From: an uncultured Sulfuricurvum sp.
Lineage (GTDB): Bacteria > Campylobacterota > Campylobacteria > Campylobacterales > Sulfurimonadaceae
Direction of reading: 5' to 3'
Length of the DNA stretch: 42,937 nucleotides
Assembly: GCA_903844635.1 (NCBI GenBank)
Contig: CAIMUF010000079.1
Location: 1-42,937, forward strand
Below the pieces are notes generated by a model, which saw only the letters and a program-made list of their open reading frames with translations, searched no databases and was not told the DNA's origin. The first letter of the stretch is position 1. Each line of letters starts with the position of its first letter. Positions 1 through 7,862 of the stretch are shown here, one piece after another. The position numbers and the translations under genes were made by a program.

Positions 1-156
1 GATAGAGCGCGGATCATCAAGTCGATCCAAAACGGCTCAATAGTTCACTGGAGCCATATCAATTTTTATGGAGAGTATGATTTTACACGTCTCGATAAGG
101 GTCACGAGGACTATTTCAATATTTATGCTCTTAAAAATCTTAACATTTCACACTGA
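1..156 (+). pseudogene. tnpA: Tn3-family transposase, C-terminal fragment cut by the window edge
   Basis: The first 51 codons are open up to a TGA at 154-156. The peptide contains VHWSHINFYGEYDF, which matches the conserved C-terminal end of Tn3-family DDE transposases (W-x-HIN-x-x-GEYDF). The gene enters from outside the window. If the window were a circle closed on itself, the frame would hit a stop within about 10 codons upstream of base 1, so this would then be a remnant. If the window is a slice of a larger molecule, the transposase may be intact. No Tn3 terminal inverted repeat (GGGG...) was seen in the next 300 bases. Confidence 0.75.
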
Positions 157-201
157 ACACTTTAAACTGTACAGAATAAAAGCCGAGCTGGGACAAGCAT
201 A

Positions 202-465
202 ATGGAAAACTTTCGCGATAACAATTATGGATATCCTCTTCCCTCGGCAGTCATTGAGCTGATCGAAGAGTTCGAAGAAGATGAAGACGAGGAGAAAATG
301 GAATGTCTAGGTAAGATCCTCGATCAATGTGACCATACTAATCTTCGCATTTTACGCGATTATGAGAAACTTTCACAAATCGTTGAAGACTACTTCGAAA
401 TGCTTTATGAGCCGGATATTCTTTTAACTAAACTGGTAGATTACGCTCGTTGGGGAAGATTTTAA
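202..465 (+). CDS. hypothetical acidic 87-aa protein
   Basis: I do not recognise this family. The protein is small, soluble and very acidic, with an EEFEEDEDEE run near residues 22-31, and it ends in an aromatic and basic tail (YARWGRF). It has no signal peptide or membrane segment. It lies between the Tn3 transposase end and a toxin-antitoxin pair, on the same strand as both. A GGGACAAG stretch upstream is a weak ribosome site. It could be a passenger of the transposon or an accessory plasmid gene; nothing in the sequence decides this. Confidence 0.6.
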   Translation: MENFRDNNYGYPLPSAVIELIEEFEEDEDEEKMECLGKILDQCDHTNLRILRDYEKLSQIVEDYFEMLYEPDILLTKLVDYARWGRF

Positions 466-506
466 TATCCCTTTTGAATGCATATCTACTTCTCAAAACT
501 AAGCCA

Positions 507-535
507 TTGACTTACAAATAAACATCTGATACAAT
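507..535 (+). promoter_or_regulatory. Sigma-70-type promoter of the toxin-antitoxin operon, predicting a leaderless transcript
   Basis: TTGACT at 507-512 and TACAAT at 530-535 are separated by exactly 17 bases. The toxin ATG at 542 lies 7 bases after the -10 box, which is where transcription would be expected to start. No Shine-Dalgarno sequence precedes the ATG. The toxin mRNA is therefore predicted to be leaderless. Confidence 0.65.
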
Positions 536-541
536 AATCAT

Positions 542-856
542 ATGGAAATAGCCGAAACCACCATTTTTACACGTGAGATCACCCGTATTCTTTCTGATGA
601 TGAATACAAAGAGCTTCACGCTTTTTTAGTGGAACACCCTAAAAGTGGAGCTGTGATCAAAGGATCAGGCGGATTAAGAAAAATCCGCTGGTCACTCAAA
701 AACAGCGGTAAAAGTGGTGGTATCCGAAATATCTACTATTATCATGAGGAAAACAGTCTCATCCTTATGATTTATGTGTATGAAAAAACCAAAACATCCG
801 ATTTAACCCCAAAGCAAATCGAGATGCTTCGAAAAACTTTCATGGGAGGTTTATGA
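542..856 (+). CDS. higB: RelE/HigB-family toxin (mRNA interferase-like)
   Basis: A 104-aa protein with the layout of HigB-2/RelE toxins. It has an N-terminal segment with DDEYKELHAFLVEHP, a GSGGLRKIRWS core (residues about 41-51), a GGIRNIYYYH strand and a basic C-terminal helix. These toxins cleave mRNA at the ribosome and are neutralised by an HTH antitoxin. The gene overlaps the downstream antitoxin by an ATGA junction. The order toxin-then-antitoxin is typical of higBA. Its promoter predicts a leaderless message, whereas the antitoxin has a good GGGAGGT ribosome site. RelE-superfamily membership is fairly secure; the substrate is not shown. Confidence 0.85.
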   Translation: MEIAETTIFTREITRILSDDEYKELHAFLVEHPKSGAVIKGSGGLRKIRWSLKNSGKSGGIRNIYYYHEENSLILMIYVYEKTKTSDLTPKQIEMLRKTFMGGL

Positions 857-1134
857 TGGAAGATACAATGTTTAATGATTTACTTGCAAGCGTTGGTGAA
901 GCAAAAGAGATACTGCAACATAAAAAGCAACCCTCGCGTTCATTCATGATCGATGAACCTGATGCTAAATCGATACGAACACGATTAAAGATGACACAAG
1001 ATGAGTTCGCAGGACTATTAAATATCAGCGTTAACACATTAAGAAATTGGGAACAAGCACGTCGTAAGCCGGAAGGTCCTGCACGTGTATTACTTGGGAT
1101 TGCAGCTACGCATCCGGAAGTATTTGCTCACTAA
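856..1134 (+). CDS. higA: HigA/NadS-type XRE antitoxin
   Basis: A 92-aa protein with a helix-turn-helix in the second half: RTRLKMTQDEFAGLLNIS followed by VNTLRNWEQARRKPEGPAR, the classic HTH_3 pattern of HigA/NadS antitoxins. The N-terminal part (about residues 1-40) probably wraps the toxin. I chose the second ATG, at 856, because GGGAGGT (844-850) lies 5 bases before it and only 2 before the ATG at 853. It is translationally coupled to the toxin gene. By family precedent it represses its own promoter. Confidence 0.85.
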   Translation: MEDTMFNDLLASVGEAKEILQHKKQPSRSFMIDEPDAKSIRTRLKMTQDEFAGLLNISVNTLRNWEQARRKPEGPARVLLGIAATHPEVFAH

Positions 1135-1144
1135 GCACTTAGTG
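1129..1144. repeat. Inverted repeat at the end of the antitoxin gene
   Basis: CACTAA-GCAC-TTAGTG is a perfect 6-bp inverted repeat that extends inward to 7 bp if read as CACTAAG-CA-CTTAGTG. It includes the antitoxin stop codon. No U-run follows, so it is a weak terminator candidate. The same half-sites CACTAA/TTAGTG recur at 31934-31948 in front of another XRE gene. Confidence 0.35.
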
Positions 1145-1170
1145 CACCTGACGGGGCTGGAAAACTAGAA

Positions 1171-1456
1171 TTAAGTCTTATTAAAGGATCGGTGTCCGCT
1201 TTGGTACAGATTTTTATTTGTACCCGTAATACGAGTATATTCAGGATCATTTTTTAGTTTAATACAAAGAGCTTCTGACAATTTTATACGCTTAGTATAA
1301 TCTTCAGATATTTTCATTTGAACATCTTTAGGAGCTTGATCAAAATCAATTTTCAATGCATTTGATGCAAACTGTTTAATTTCATCAGAACTTACTGTAC
1401 GCGCCTGAAGCGATGCCTAGCGTTATAATAATTGATGTAATGAGAGATTTTTTCAC
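1171..1456 (-). pseudogene. small exported protein, broken by a 1-nt frameshift
   Basis: A GTG start at 1456, preceded by AAAGGAAA, opens a clear signal peptide (MKKSLITSIIITLGIASGA). The frame then hits a TGA after about 23 codons. A single-base shift near 1400-1410 joins it to a frame reading VSSDEIKQFASNALKIDFDQ and continuing to the stop at 1171. The joined product would be about 94 aa: a secreted, soluble protein of unknown function. The two halves match as signal peptide plus mature domain, so a frameshift mutation or a sequencing error explains them better than a short internal start at 1356. Confidence 0.6.
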
Positions 1457-1579
1457 GATGAATTTCCTTTTTGATTTATAAGTGTTAGTTTATCAAATAT
1501 AAATTAACAACACATCTAAATAGGTATTATTGGAACATAATAGCAGCGCCACCAGCGATCAGGTGGTAACTGTATATAA

Positions 1580-4500
1580 TCAATATCTTTTTAATTTTAC
1601 AAACCGTAATAATGGTGGCATTAATATTAAAAGAATAAAGGTTCCAATAAGCATTCCTCCAACAACAACTATTGCAAGAGGTTTTTGAACTTGAGAGCCA
1701 ACACCTGTAGAGAGCATGGCAGGTAATAATCCGATCGATGCCGTAAGTCCTGTCATAAGAATAGCTCTGAATTTATCAGAAGCAGTTTGTGTGATAGCTT
1801 CTTCAATTTCCATGCCGTGTTCTTGAGTCAGTTGCATATAATGAATGACAAAAATAGAAGCATTAAGTATACTGACTCCAAGAATAGAGATAAATCCAAC
1901 GGATGCCGAGACACTAAGTGACTCATGAAAGAGAAACAAAAATGCAAGTCCTCCAAATACTGAGAAGAGTGCTGCCGTAAGAATAATAACCGTATTTTTA
2001 ATAGATCCAAAATATATAAAAAGCACTAATGTGATCAAAAATAAAGATGCTGGAGTCATAATTTTAAGTCGTCCAAATGCACTTTGCATCTGTTCAAAAC
2101 GTCCTGAAAGTGTAGTAAGATAGCCTTCAGGCATTGTAACCGTATCTATTGCGGTTTGTACTTTGGCTACTGTTCCGGCCAAGTCATTCGAAGCAACCGA
2201 AAATTTGATTGGAATAAATCGTTTGAAATTTTCACGATAAACAAAAGAGGCTCCGGTATCGTAATAAATCTTAGTAATTTTAGAAAGAGGAATTATCCCG
2301 CCATGATCTAAAACGATAGGAATCTCTTTTATATTTTCTATACTTTTACGGTATGAGCTGGGAAAACGGACTACAAGATCAAAACGCTTGTCTTGCTCAA
2401 TGATTTTGGTAATAGCACGGCCGTCCAATGACGAAGAAACTATATCCATCAAATCAACTACATTAATGCCGTATAAAGCAGCTTTCTCACGGTCAACTTC
2501 AACAATTAAATTTGGCTGTCCAGTTTCTTTGAAAATGCCAACATCGGTGACACCGTCGATTTTTTTGATTTTATTTTCGACTTCTTTTGCCAGTCGATCA
2601 AGGACATAGAGATCATCACCAAAAATCTTGACAGAATTCTCTCCTTTAACTCCGGACATAGCTTCAGCTAAGTTATCTTCAATATATTGTGAGATGCTAA
2701 TATCTGCAGAGGGAAATCTAGCTTTCAACGCTATGCCAACTTCCTTTTCTAGTTCTTCTTTTTTTATACCTCGGTGCCATTCTTTATAATCTTTGAGCTT
2801 TACAAAATATTCAGTATTAAACGGCCCAGTAGGATCAGTACCATCTTCTGGACGTCCAGCTTGAAACTGAACTGTTTGTACTTCCGGATATTTTGTCAAA
2901 ATATCACGTATTACTTTAGAATTTTCATAACTTTTATGTAGGCTTATTGAATAGGGGAAAATTGCGCGGATATAGAGATTTCCTTCATCCATTTTAGGTA
3001 AAAACTCGGCACCAAGAATACTTGCAATAAATATCGTTAGAACCAATACTATACCTGTCGCGATGAGAGCAATCTTACTGGTAATACGAGAGATTATATC
3101 CATATACTTTGTTTTTGCCCAAATCAAAAATGGAAAAACCTTTTCATGCGAGTGAAGTAAAAAAGTATATTTACTTGCAAGAAGAAAACTAAAAGTAAGA
3201 ACAGCAGCAAAACTAATAGCATAAACATATGTTTTTGCCATCGGAAGAAAAATTTGTGATTCTGCTCCCTTCATAGCAAAAAGAGGTATAAAAGCAAGAA
3301 AAATGATTAGAATTGAAAACATAATCGGTTTTCCAACTTCGGATGCTGTCTCTTGAATAGCAGGTATATGTTGCCGACCTTGATGTTTAAGCCGAAAATA
3401 GTTTTCAATCACAATCAGCGGAATGTCAACAATAATTCCAAAGTCAATGGCCCCAAGAGAGAGCAAATTCGCTGATTCTTGCTGATTGGCCATTAATGCC
3501 AGCGTATAGAGAAGCGACATTGGGATAATAGCCGCTACAATAAATGCTGCACGTAGATCGCCTAAGAATAATAAGATAATTACAAATACCAAAATCATTC
3601 CAATTGATGCAGTCTCTTTGAGTTTATCAACAACAGTATGTAGTAGATCCTGACGATCATAGAAAGGGACAACCTTAATGTCTTTTGGAAGAATTCCATT
3701 GTTGAGCTCATCTATTTTTTTATGTAACTCATTCATAGCCGATACGCTTGGTGCATTTTTACGTAAAACCACAACGCCCATAACAATGTCATCTGCCTCA
3801 TTTAGTCCTACAATCCCAGTACGTGGCATACTTGAAATGGATGTATCCGCGATATTTTTGACATAAATAGGACGATCATTTATAGTTGTGACAATTGTAT
3901 TTTCTATATCACTGATTGTTTTGATCAAACCTATACCACGAATCGTATAATATTGATCTCCAAATTCCAATACTCTTCCACCGACATTAACATTACTTTT
4001 TGAAAGTCCTTGAATGACACTGCTGAGCGGAATTTTGTATTTAACAAGATCATCAGGACGGACAACTACAGAATAAGCTTTGATCGTGCCTCCATAGCTT
4101 CCAATATCAGCAATATTAGGAACAGTTTTGAGATAGCGTGATACAACCCAGTCTTGATAGGTACGTAATTCGCTCATACTGCGGTTTCCAACAACACGGT
4201 AGCGCATAATTTCACCAATTGCATTGGGTGTAATTTGAGGGGATACTTCAGTTGGAATATCACCTTGTGCTTGTGCAAGACGGTTTAGAACTTCTTGACG
4301 CGCATCTTTGTATGAATCATTATAAGAGAATTTACACTTGATATCAGAGAGCCCGTACAAGGAGACACTGTTGATATTTTCTAACCCGGGCATTCCGGCC
4401 AAAGCTATCTCTAATGGGGTGGTGATTTGTTTTTCTATTTCTTCTGCTGAATGCCCTTCGTTGGTGGTGACTATTTCTAAAATCGGTGGTGCCGGATCTG

Positions 4501-4615
4501 GAAATGCTTCGATATTGAGATCGCGTACAACGACGATACTTACAGCAATAGTTATTGCTGTAAATAGTAATACAGCTAAAAAGTTATCTATGAAAAAATT
4601 AGCAAGTCGACGCAT
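1580..4615 (-). CDS. czcA: HME-RND heavy-metal efflux pump, inner-membrane transporter (CzcA/CusA family)
   Basis: A protein of about 1011 aa with the RND layout: N-terminal TM1 (residues 8-30), a large periplasmic loop, a TM2-TM6 block starting near 338, a second periplasmic loop and TM8-TM12 at the end. The TM4 motif DFGIIVD at about 391-397 carries the proton-relay Asp and marks the divalent-cation HME group rather than the Cu/Ag group, which lacks DFG. The next residues, IPLIVIEN, replace the usual GAVVMVEN. I chose the ATG at 4615 because it lies 1 base after the upstream gene's stop and has GGAG before it. It is the last gene of the tripartite efflux operon. The metal cannot be fixed from sequence (Zn/Co/Cd/Ni likely). 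Confidence 0.92.
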   Translation of the reverse strand: MRRLANFFIDNFLAVLLFTAITIAVSIVVVRDLNIEAFPDPAPPILEIVTTNEGHSAEEIEKQITTPLEIALAGMPGLENINSVSLYGLSDIKCKFSYNDSYKDARQEVLNRLAQAQGDIPTEVSPQITPNAIGEIMRYRVVGNRSMSELRTYQDWVVSRYLKTVPNIADIGSYGGTIKAYSVVVRPDDLVKYKIPLSSVIQGLSKSNVNVGGRVLEFGDQYYTIRGIGLIKTISDIENTIVTTINDRPIYVKNIADTSISSMPRTGIVGLNEADDIVMGVVVLRKNAPSVSAMNELHKKIDELNNGILPKDIKVVPFYDRQDLLHTVVDKLKETASIGMILVFVIILLFLGDLRAAFIVAAIIPMSLLYTLALMANQQESANLLSLGAIDFGIIVDIPLIVIENYFRLKHQGRQHIPAIQETASEVGKPIMFSILIIFLAFIPLFAMKGAESQIFLPMAKTYVYAISFAAVLTFSFLLASKYTFLLHSHEKVFPFLIWAKTKYMDIISRITSKIALIATGIVLVLTIFIASILGAEFLPKMDEGNLYIRAIFPYSISLHKSYENSKVIRDILTKYPEVQTVQFQAGRPEDGTDPTGPFNTEYFVKLKDYKEWHRGIKKEELEKEVGIALKARFPSADISISQYIEDNLAEAMSGVKGENSVKIFGDDLYVLDRLAKEVENKIKKIDGVTDVGIFKETGQPNLIVEVDREKAALYGINVVDLMDIVSSSLDGRAITKIIEQDKRFDLVVRFPSSYRKSIENIKEIPIVLDHGGIIPLSKITKIYYDTGASFVYRENFKRFIPIKFSVASNDLAGTVAKVQTAIDTVTMPEGYLTTLSGRFEQMQSAFGRLKIMTPASLFLITLVLFIYFGSIKNTVIILTAALFSVFGGLAFLFLFHESLSVSASVGFISILGVSILNASIFVIHYMQLTQEHGMEIEEAITQTASDKFRAILMTGLTASIGLLPAMLSTGVGSQVQKPLAIVVVGGMLIGTFILLILMPPLLRFVKLKRY

Positions 4616-4616
4616 A

Positions 4617-5678
4617 TTATTCTTTCTCCAAAGCGATTGCCTCGAGGGCAATTTGTGTATTTAGTGGTATTCCTTTAACAAGCGAAAAATCATCTTTTGG
4701 GTCATCCCTGATGAGTTTAACATTCAAAGGAACAAACTGGTTTTTATTTTTTATAAAAACTATAAACTTTCCTTCTTTAAAAAGTAATGACTTTTTAGGA
4801 ATGCGGAAAACATCTTTTATATCAGTACTTACCGAAATATTTACAAACATATTTATGCGCAGTTGTGGTACATCGGAGGAAGGTCGAATATAGACTTTAT
4901 TTGTTTTATTCTCAGTATCAAGTACATCACTGATATAGGTTACGACCCCTTTGATCGGTGCAACTTCATCATTATCCACCTTGATGTCCACTTTTTTACC
5001 TACATAAAAAGCTGAAAGGTCTTTTTCATAGACAGTTGCGACAACAACTTTTTTATGAATATTAGCTATTCTCATCAAAGGTTGTGTTGCATCATTACTC
5101 ACCTTTTCTCCCAAGTGTGTTCCAATTTCATATACAACGCCAGTGATAGGCGAATGCAAGGCTAAGGTTTGCTCTGAAGATGCACTATAATAATTAAGTT
5201 TTTGAGATAGACCATTTTCTATTGCTTCAGCTTGTTGTAGATTGCTCAAAGAGAGGGCAAGGTCATTGGCCGTAATCGCGCCGAGCTTGAATAGCTCTTG
5301 GTTCATAGCATAGGAGTGTTTTGCTTGTGTATAGGCTGCTTTTGCTGATAGTTGGTCGCTATGTATGTCACTCACATCGGAAGATCGTATGGTGATTAGT
5401 GGAGAATTTGTGGATATTTTATTGCCGATAGCAACGTGAATTTTATTGACTGTTCCGGTAACTGGTGCTGTGATCGATACAATACCATCAGGGGAAGGCT
5501 GAATGGAAGCTGTTGCTAATATTTGAGTGCTAAAGTTTCCAAACTGTGGTGAAACCATCGTAATAGATGGAGCAACTGGCTCAACTATTTTTTGAGAATC
5601 TGACGGGTGTACTTTGTCACAACCGGTGAATAAAAGAAGACCTACGGTACAGGTGAGTGTAAAAAATGAAAAACGCAT
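4617..5678 (-). CDS. czcB: RND periplasmic adaptor lipoprotein (membrane fusion protein, CzcB/CusB-like)
   Basis: A 353-aa protein. A signal peptide ends in a lipobox (LLLFTGC, Cys at about residue 19), so it should be lipid-anchored. A biotinyl-lipoyl-like half follows (SITAPVTGTVNKIHVAIGNKI near 69-89), then a short alpha-hairpin and the second lipoyl half (LHSPITGVVYEIGTHLGEKV), then beta-barrel domains. This order is standard for adaptors that bridge the RND pump and a TolC-like channel. Its ATG overlaps the stop of the upstream outer-membrane gene (TAATG), and the pump gene starts 1 base after its stop. No obvious His/Met-rich metal-binding tail is present. Confidence 0.9.
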   Translation of the reverse strand: MRFSFFTLTCTVGLLLFTGCDKVHPSDSQKIVEPVAPSITMVSPQFGNFSTQILATASIQPSPDGIVSITAPVTGTVNKIHVAIGNKISTNSPLITIRSSDVSDIHSDQLSAKAAYTQAKHSYAMNQELFKLGAITANDLALSLSNLQQAEAIENGLSQKLNYYSASSEQTLALHSPITGVVYEIGTHLGEKVSNDATQPLMRIANIHKKVVVATVYEKDLSAFYVGKKVDIKVDNDEVAPIKGVVTYISDVLDTENKTNKVYIRPSSDVPQLRINMFVNISVSTDIKDVFRIPKKSLLFKEGKFIVFIKNKNQFVPLNVKLIRDDPKDDFSLVKGIPLNTQIALEAIALEKE

Positions 5679-6928
5679 TAATATCCTTTTGAATCAATAA
5701 GAGGTAATCCTGAAAATAGCTTCAGGTGTGCTAAGGCGATATGTAAATCAATGATAGATTTTGTCATATTTCTTTGATACTCGCGATAGCTTTTTTGTGC
5801 ATCTAAAAGTTCAAGAATTGAAATTCCTTTGAGAGCAAATATTTTTTCTTGCTTCTCTTTCAGTATTTTTGCTGATTCAAATCCATGCTGCATAGAAGAA
5901 TGGATGAACTGTTGGGACTGATATTGAATAAAAGCTTGTCGTACTTCAGACGCGGCTTGCTGCAGAGTTTTTGATTCAAGAGTTGTCGCTTGAAGAGCTA
6001 CAATACGTGCTTTTTGTATAGCACCTTGATTGCGATCATAAATAGGTAGTGGCATCGCCGCACTTACCCCAATAAGAGGGTCTGAATACGTTGGAGCATA
6101 ATTTTCGATTTCTATACCAACAGTAATATCGGGGATACCATTGGACTTTTCAAGTTCAACTGAAGCATTAGAGAGCTTTATGTTTTGTCGTGCAGCTAAA
6201 CAATCGGATCGATTTTGTTGTGCATACATTATAAGATCATCTAGCGATTTTGAGAAATCTTCCGGTAAAACTAACGGTGACAAGGTTACGTCTTTGAGAT
6301 TCAGTGAAAGTAAAAAGGCAAGTGCCTCAGTATCAGAAGATAATGCAGCATTATAAGAGTTAACATCATTATCGTAATCGATTGCTTGTAATTTTAGTTT
6401 TTCAAGGTCAATTTGACTTAAAAAACCATGATCAAATTTAGCTTGAGCAATAATAAGGAGATCTTTAAAATCATTACGATTGGCAATAGCATTGGTTAAA
6501 TCAGTCACATCAGCCTGTACTAGATAATATGCATCAATTAAATTAAAAAATTGTTCTCTTTTGGTTTCCTCGAATAAGTTGTTAGCATATTCTATTCCTT
6601 CATAAGCTGTGTTGATCCGATGATCACGTTTTCCACCGAGTTCAATCGGATGGTCAATATGAAGGGTTGCTAATCCAGCAGCGGCAGCTGATACATCCCT
6701 AAAATGATGCTTAACATCCAAGTAATCATATGACCCTGAGAGTATCGGATTAGGACGTCGTTGTGCTGTTGTTAAATCTGCTTTTGACTTGTCTGCTTCT
6801 TGCCGTGCAATTTGAATATCATAATTATTATTCACAAATTGTGCAATGGCCGCATCAACGGTCAATGTCGTTCCAAACAAATGTGGAACCATAAATAGTA
6901 GTAAGGTGCTGTATCGAGATATATGCAA
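5678..6928 (-). CDS. czcC: TolC-like outer-membrane efflux channel (CzcC/CusC family)
   Basis: A protein of about 416 aa with a signal sequence (YSTLLLFMVPHLFGTTLT) and the two repeated alpha-helical halves of outer-membrane efflux proteins. SNGIPDITVGIEIENYAP and LPIYDRNQGAIQKAR (second half) are family hallmarks. I prefer the TTG at 6928, which is preceded by AAAGGA. A strong GGAGGT lies just upstream at about 6956-6961, followed by a two-codon mini-ORF (ATG AAT TAA). A TTG at 6964 is also in frame but would put the ribosome site inside the gene. It is the first of the three efflux genes. Confidence 0.88.
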   Translation of the reverse strand: MHISRYSTLLLFMVPHLFGTTLTVDAAIAQFVNNNYDIQIARQEADKSKADLTTAQRRPNPILSGSYDYLDVKHHFRDVSAAAAGLATLHIDHPIELGGKRDHRINTAYEGIEYANNLFEETKREQFFNLIDAYYLVQADVTDLTNAIANRNDFKDLLIIAQAKFDHGFLSQIDLEKLKLQAIDYDNDVNSYNAALSSDTEALAFLLSLNLKDVTLSPLVLPEDFSKSLDDLIMYAQQNRSDCLAARQNIKLSNASVELEKSNGIPDITVGIEIENYAPTYSDPLIGVSAAMPLPIYDRNQGAIQKARIVALQATTLESKTLQQAASEVRQAFIQYQSQQFIHSSMQHGFESAKILKEKQEKIFALKGISILELLDAQKSYREYQRNMTKSIIDLHIALAHLKLFSGLPLIDSKGY

Positions 6929-7170
6929 ACGTGAATCCTTTAATTCATATATAGGCACCTCCAATAAAATTTGGAAGTGGTCTATGCTGGAGTTTTTTAA
7001 CTTTTATGAATTAGTGAAAATGGAGATTGAGTAAATCAAATTCAACCCATTGTTAGCACTAGTCTAAGATAAAATGCGAATAATAGGAGATGAATATGAA
7101 GCATAACTTAATGACAACAATTCTTTGATTGAGATTGATAATATTCTAATGGAATAATGTTTGCTGTCAG

Positions 7171-7779
7171 TCAGTTTAAATATTGATTTAACTGAATTGT
7201 TAGTTCAGGTGTAAAATAGCGAATTGAAGCATTTTTAATTAACTCTTTTGGAATTGCATAAATTCCACTTGATGATTCAATCATAATTTTATTTGTTTCT
7301 GTTCTAAAATTACTGATTTTTATTACATTGTAAATTTGTAACACTTCAGATATTATCTGTGGGGCATCTTTATATTTTTCAGATAATAGAATTTGTTTAC
7401 TTCGATTATCCCCAATATCCGTAGAATCGACATATATGGTTTGAGCTAAAGATTCAGGTTTTACATTATTTGCTTCTTGTGAAAGTGCATTTTGATCAAC
7501 AGGAGAAGCAATAGCTTGTGTATTAATCTCATGTGTCTTTGGATTATTAAAATCGTTTTGTGATTTATAATAATAATGATGACGAACCCGATAGGGAACG
7601 ATATATTTTATCTTGCAAGTTAAAATACGAGGTGATACAGACTCATTGCTTTTCTCCTTAACAGCATTCATTTTTTTAATATCAGCATGTCCAGTAGCAA
7701 TTTTATAACAATTTGTTTTAGCTTGGATAGACAATGCTGTAAGAATAAAAATTATACAGGTCCATATAACCTTCTTCAT
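7171..7779 (-). CDS. hypothetical exported protein in the metal-efflux operon (202 aa)
   Basis: I do not recognise the family. It has a clear signal peptide (MKKVIWTCIIFILTALSIQA, cleavage near residue 20). The mature part has a basic, Tyr/His-rich patch (VPYRVRHHYYYK) and a C-terminal domain of mixed alpha/beta character. The start is the ATG at 7779, with AGGAG 5-6 bases before it. It lies between the sensor kinase and the efflux genes and has its own predicted response-regulator box upstream (7828-7845). Position suggests a periplasmic partner in metal sensing or binding, but no metal-site motif is certain. Confidence 0.7.
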   Translation of the reverse strand: MKKVIWTCIIFILTALSIQAKTNCYKIATGHADIKKMNAVKEKSNESVSPRILTCKIKYIVPYRVRHHYYYKSQNDFNNPKTHEINTQAIASPVDQNALSQEANNVKPESLAQTIYVDSTDIGDNRSKQILLSEKYKDAPQIISEVLQIYNVIKISNFRTETNKIMIESSSGIYAIPKELIKNASIRYFTPELTIQLNQYLN

Positions 7780-7811
7780 AAGCACTCCTGATTCCTAAAT
7801 TATCTAATAGC

Positions 7812-7845
7812 AGTATAGAATAATATATGTGAAATTTGTGTGAAA
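7812..7845 (-). promoter_or_regulatory. Predicted OmpR/PhoB-type regulator box and -10 element
   Basis: On the minus strand TTTCACA-CAAA-TTTCACA (7845-7828) is a perfect 7-bp direct repeat with an 11-bp period. Tandem sites for OmpR/PhoB-family regulators have this form. A TATACT -10 hexamer (7817-7812) follows after 10 bases, the spacing used when such a box replaces the -35 element. It sits between the kinase gene and the exported-protein/efflux genes. Confidence 0.6.
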
Positions 7846-7862
7846 AATACGACGATTCATCC

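Noticed and set aside
1129-1144. Shared CACTAA/TTAGTG half-sites here and at 31934 as a common regulon
   Set aside because: The spacers differ (4 vs 3 bases) and one copy lies at a gene end, so chance is as likely as shared control.
1550-1568. CCACC...GGTGG hairpin after the RND gene
   Set aside because: The stem is 5 bp and no U-run follows, so it is too weak to call a terminator.
7085-7128. A short plus-strand frame with a good AGGAG site (MNMKHNLMTTIL)
   Set aside because: Only 12 codons, with no recognisable continuation in any frame; not supportable as a gene.
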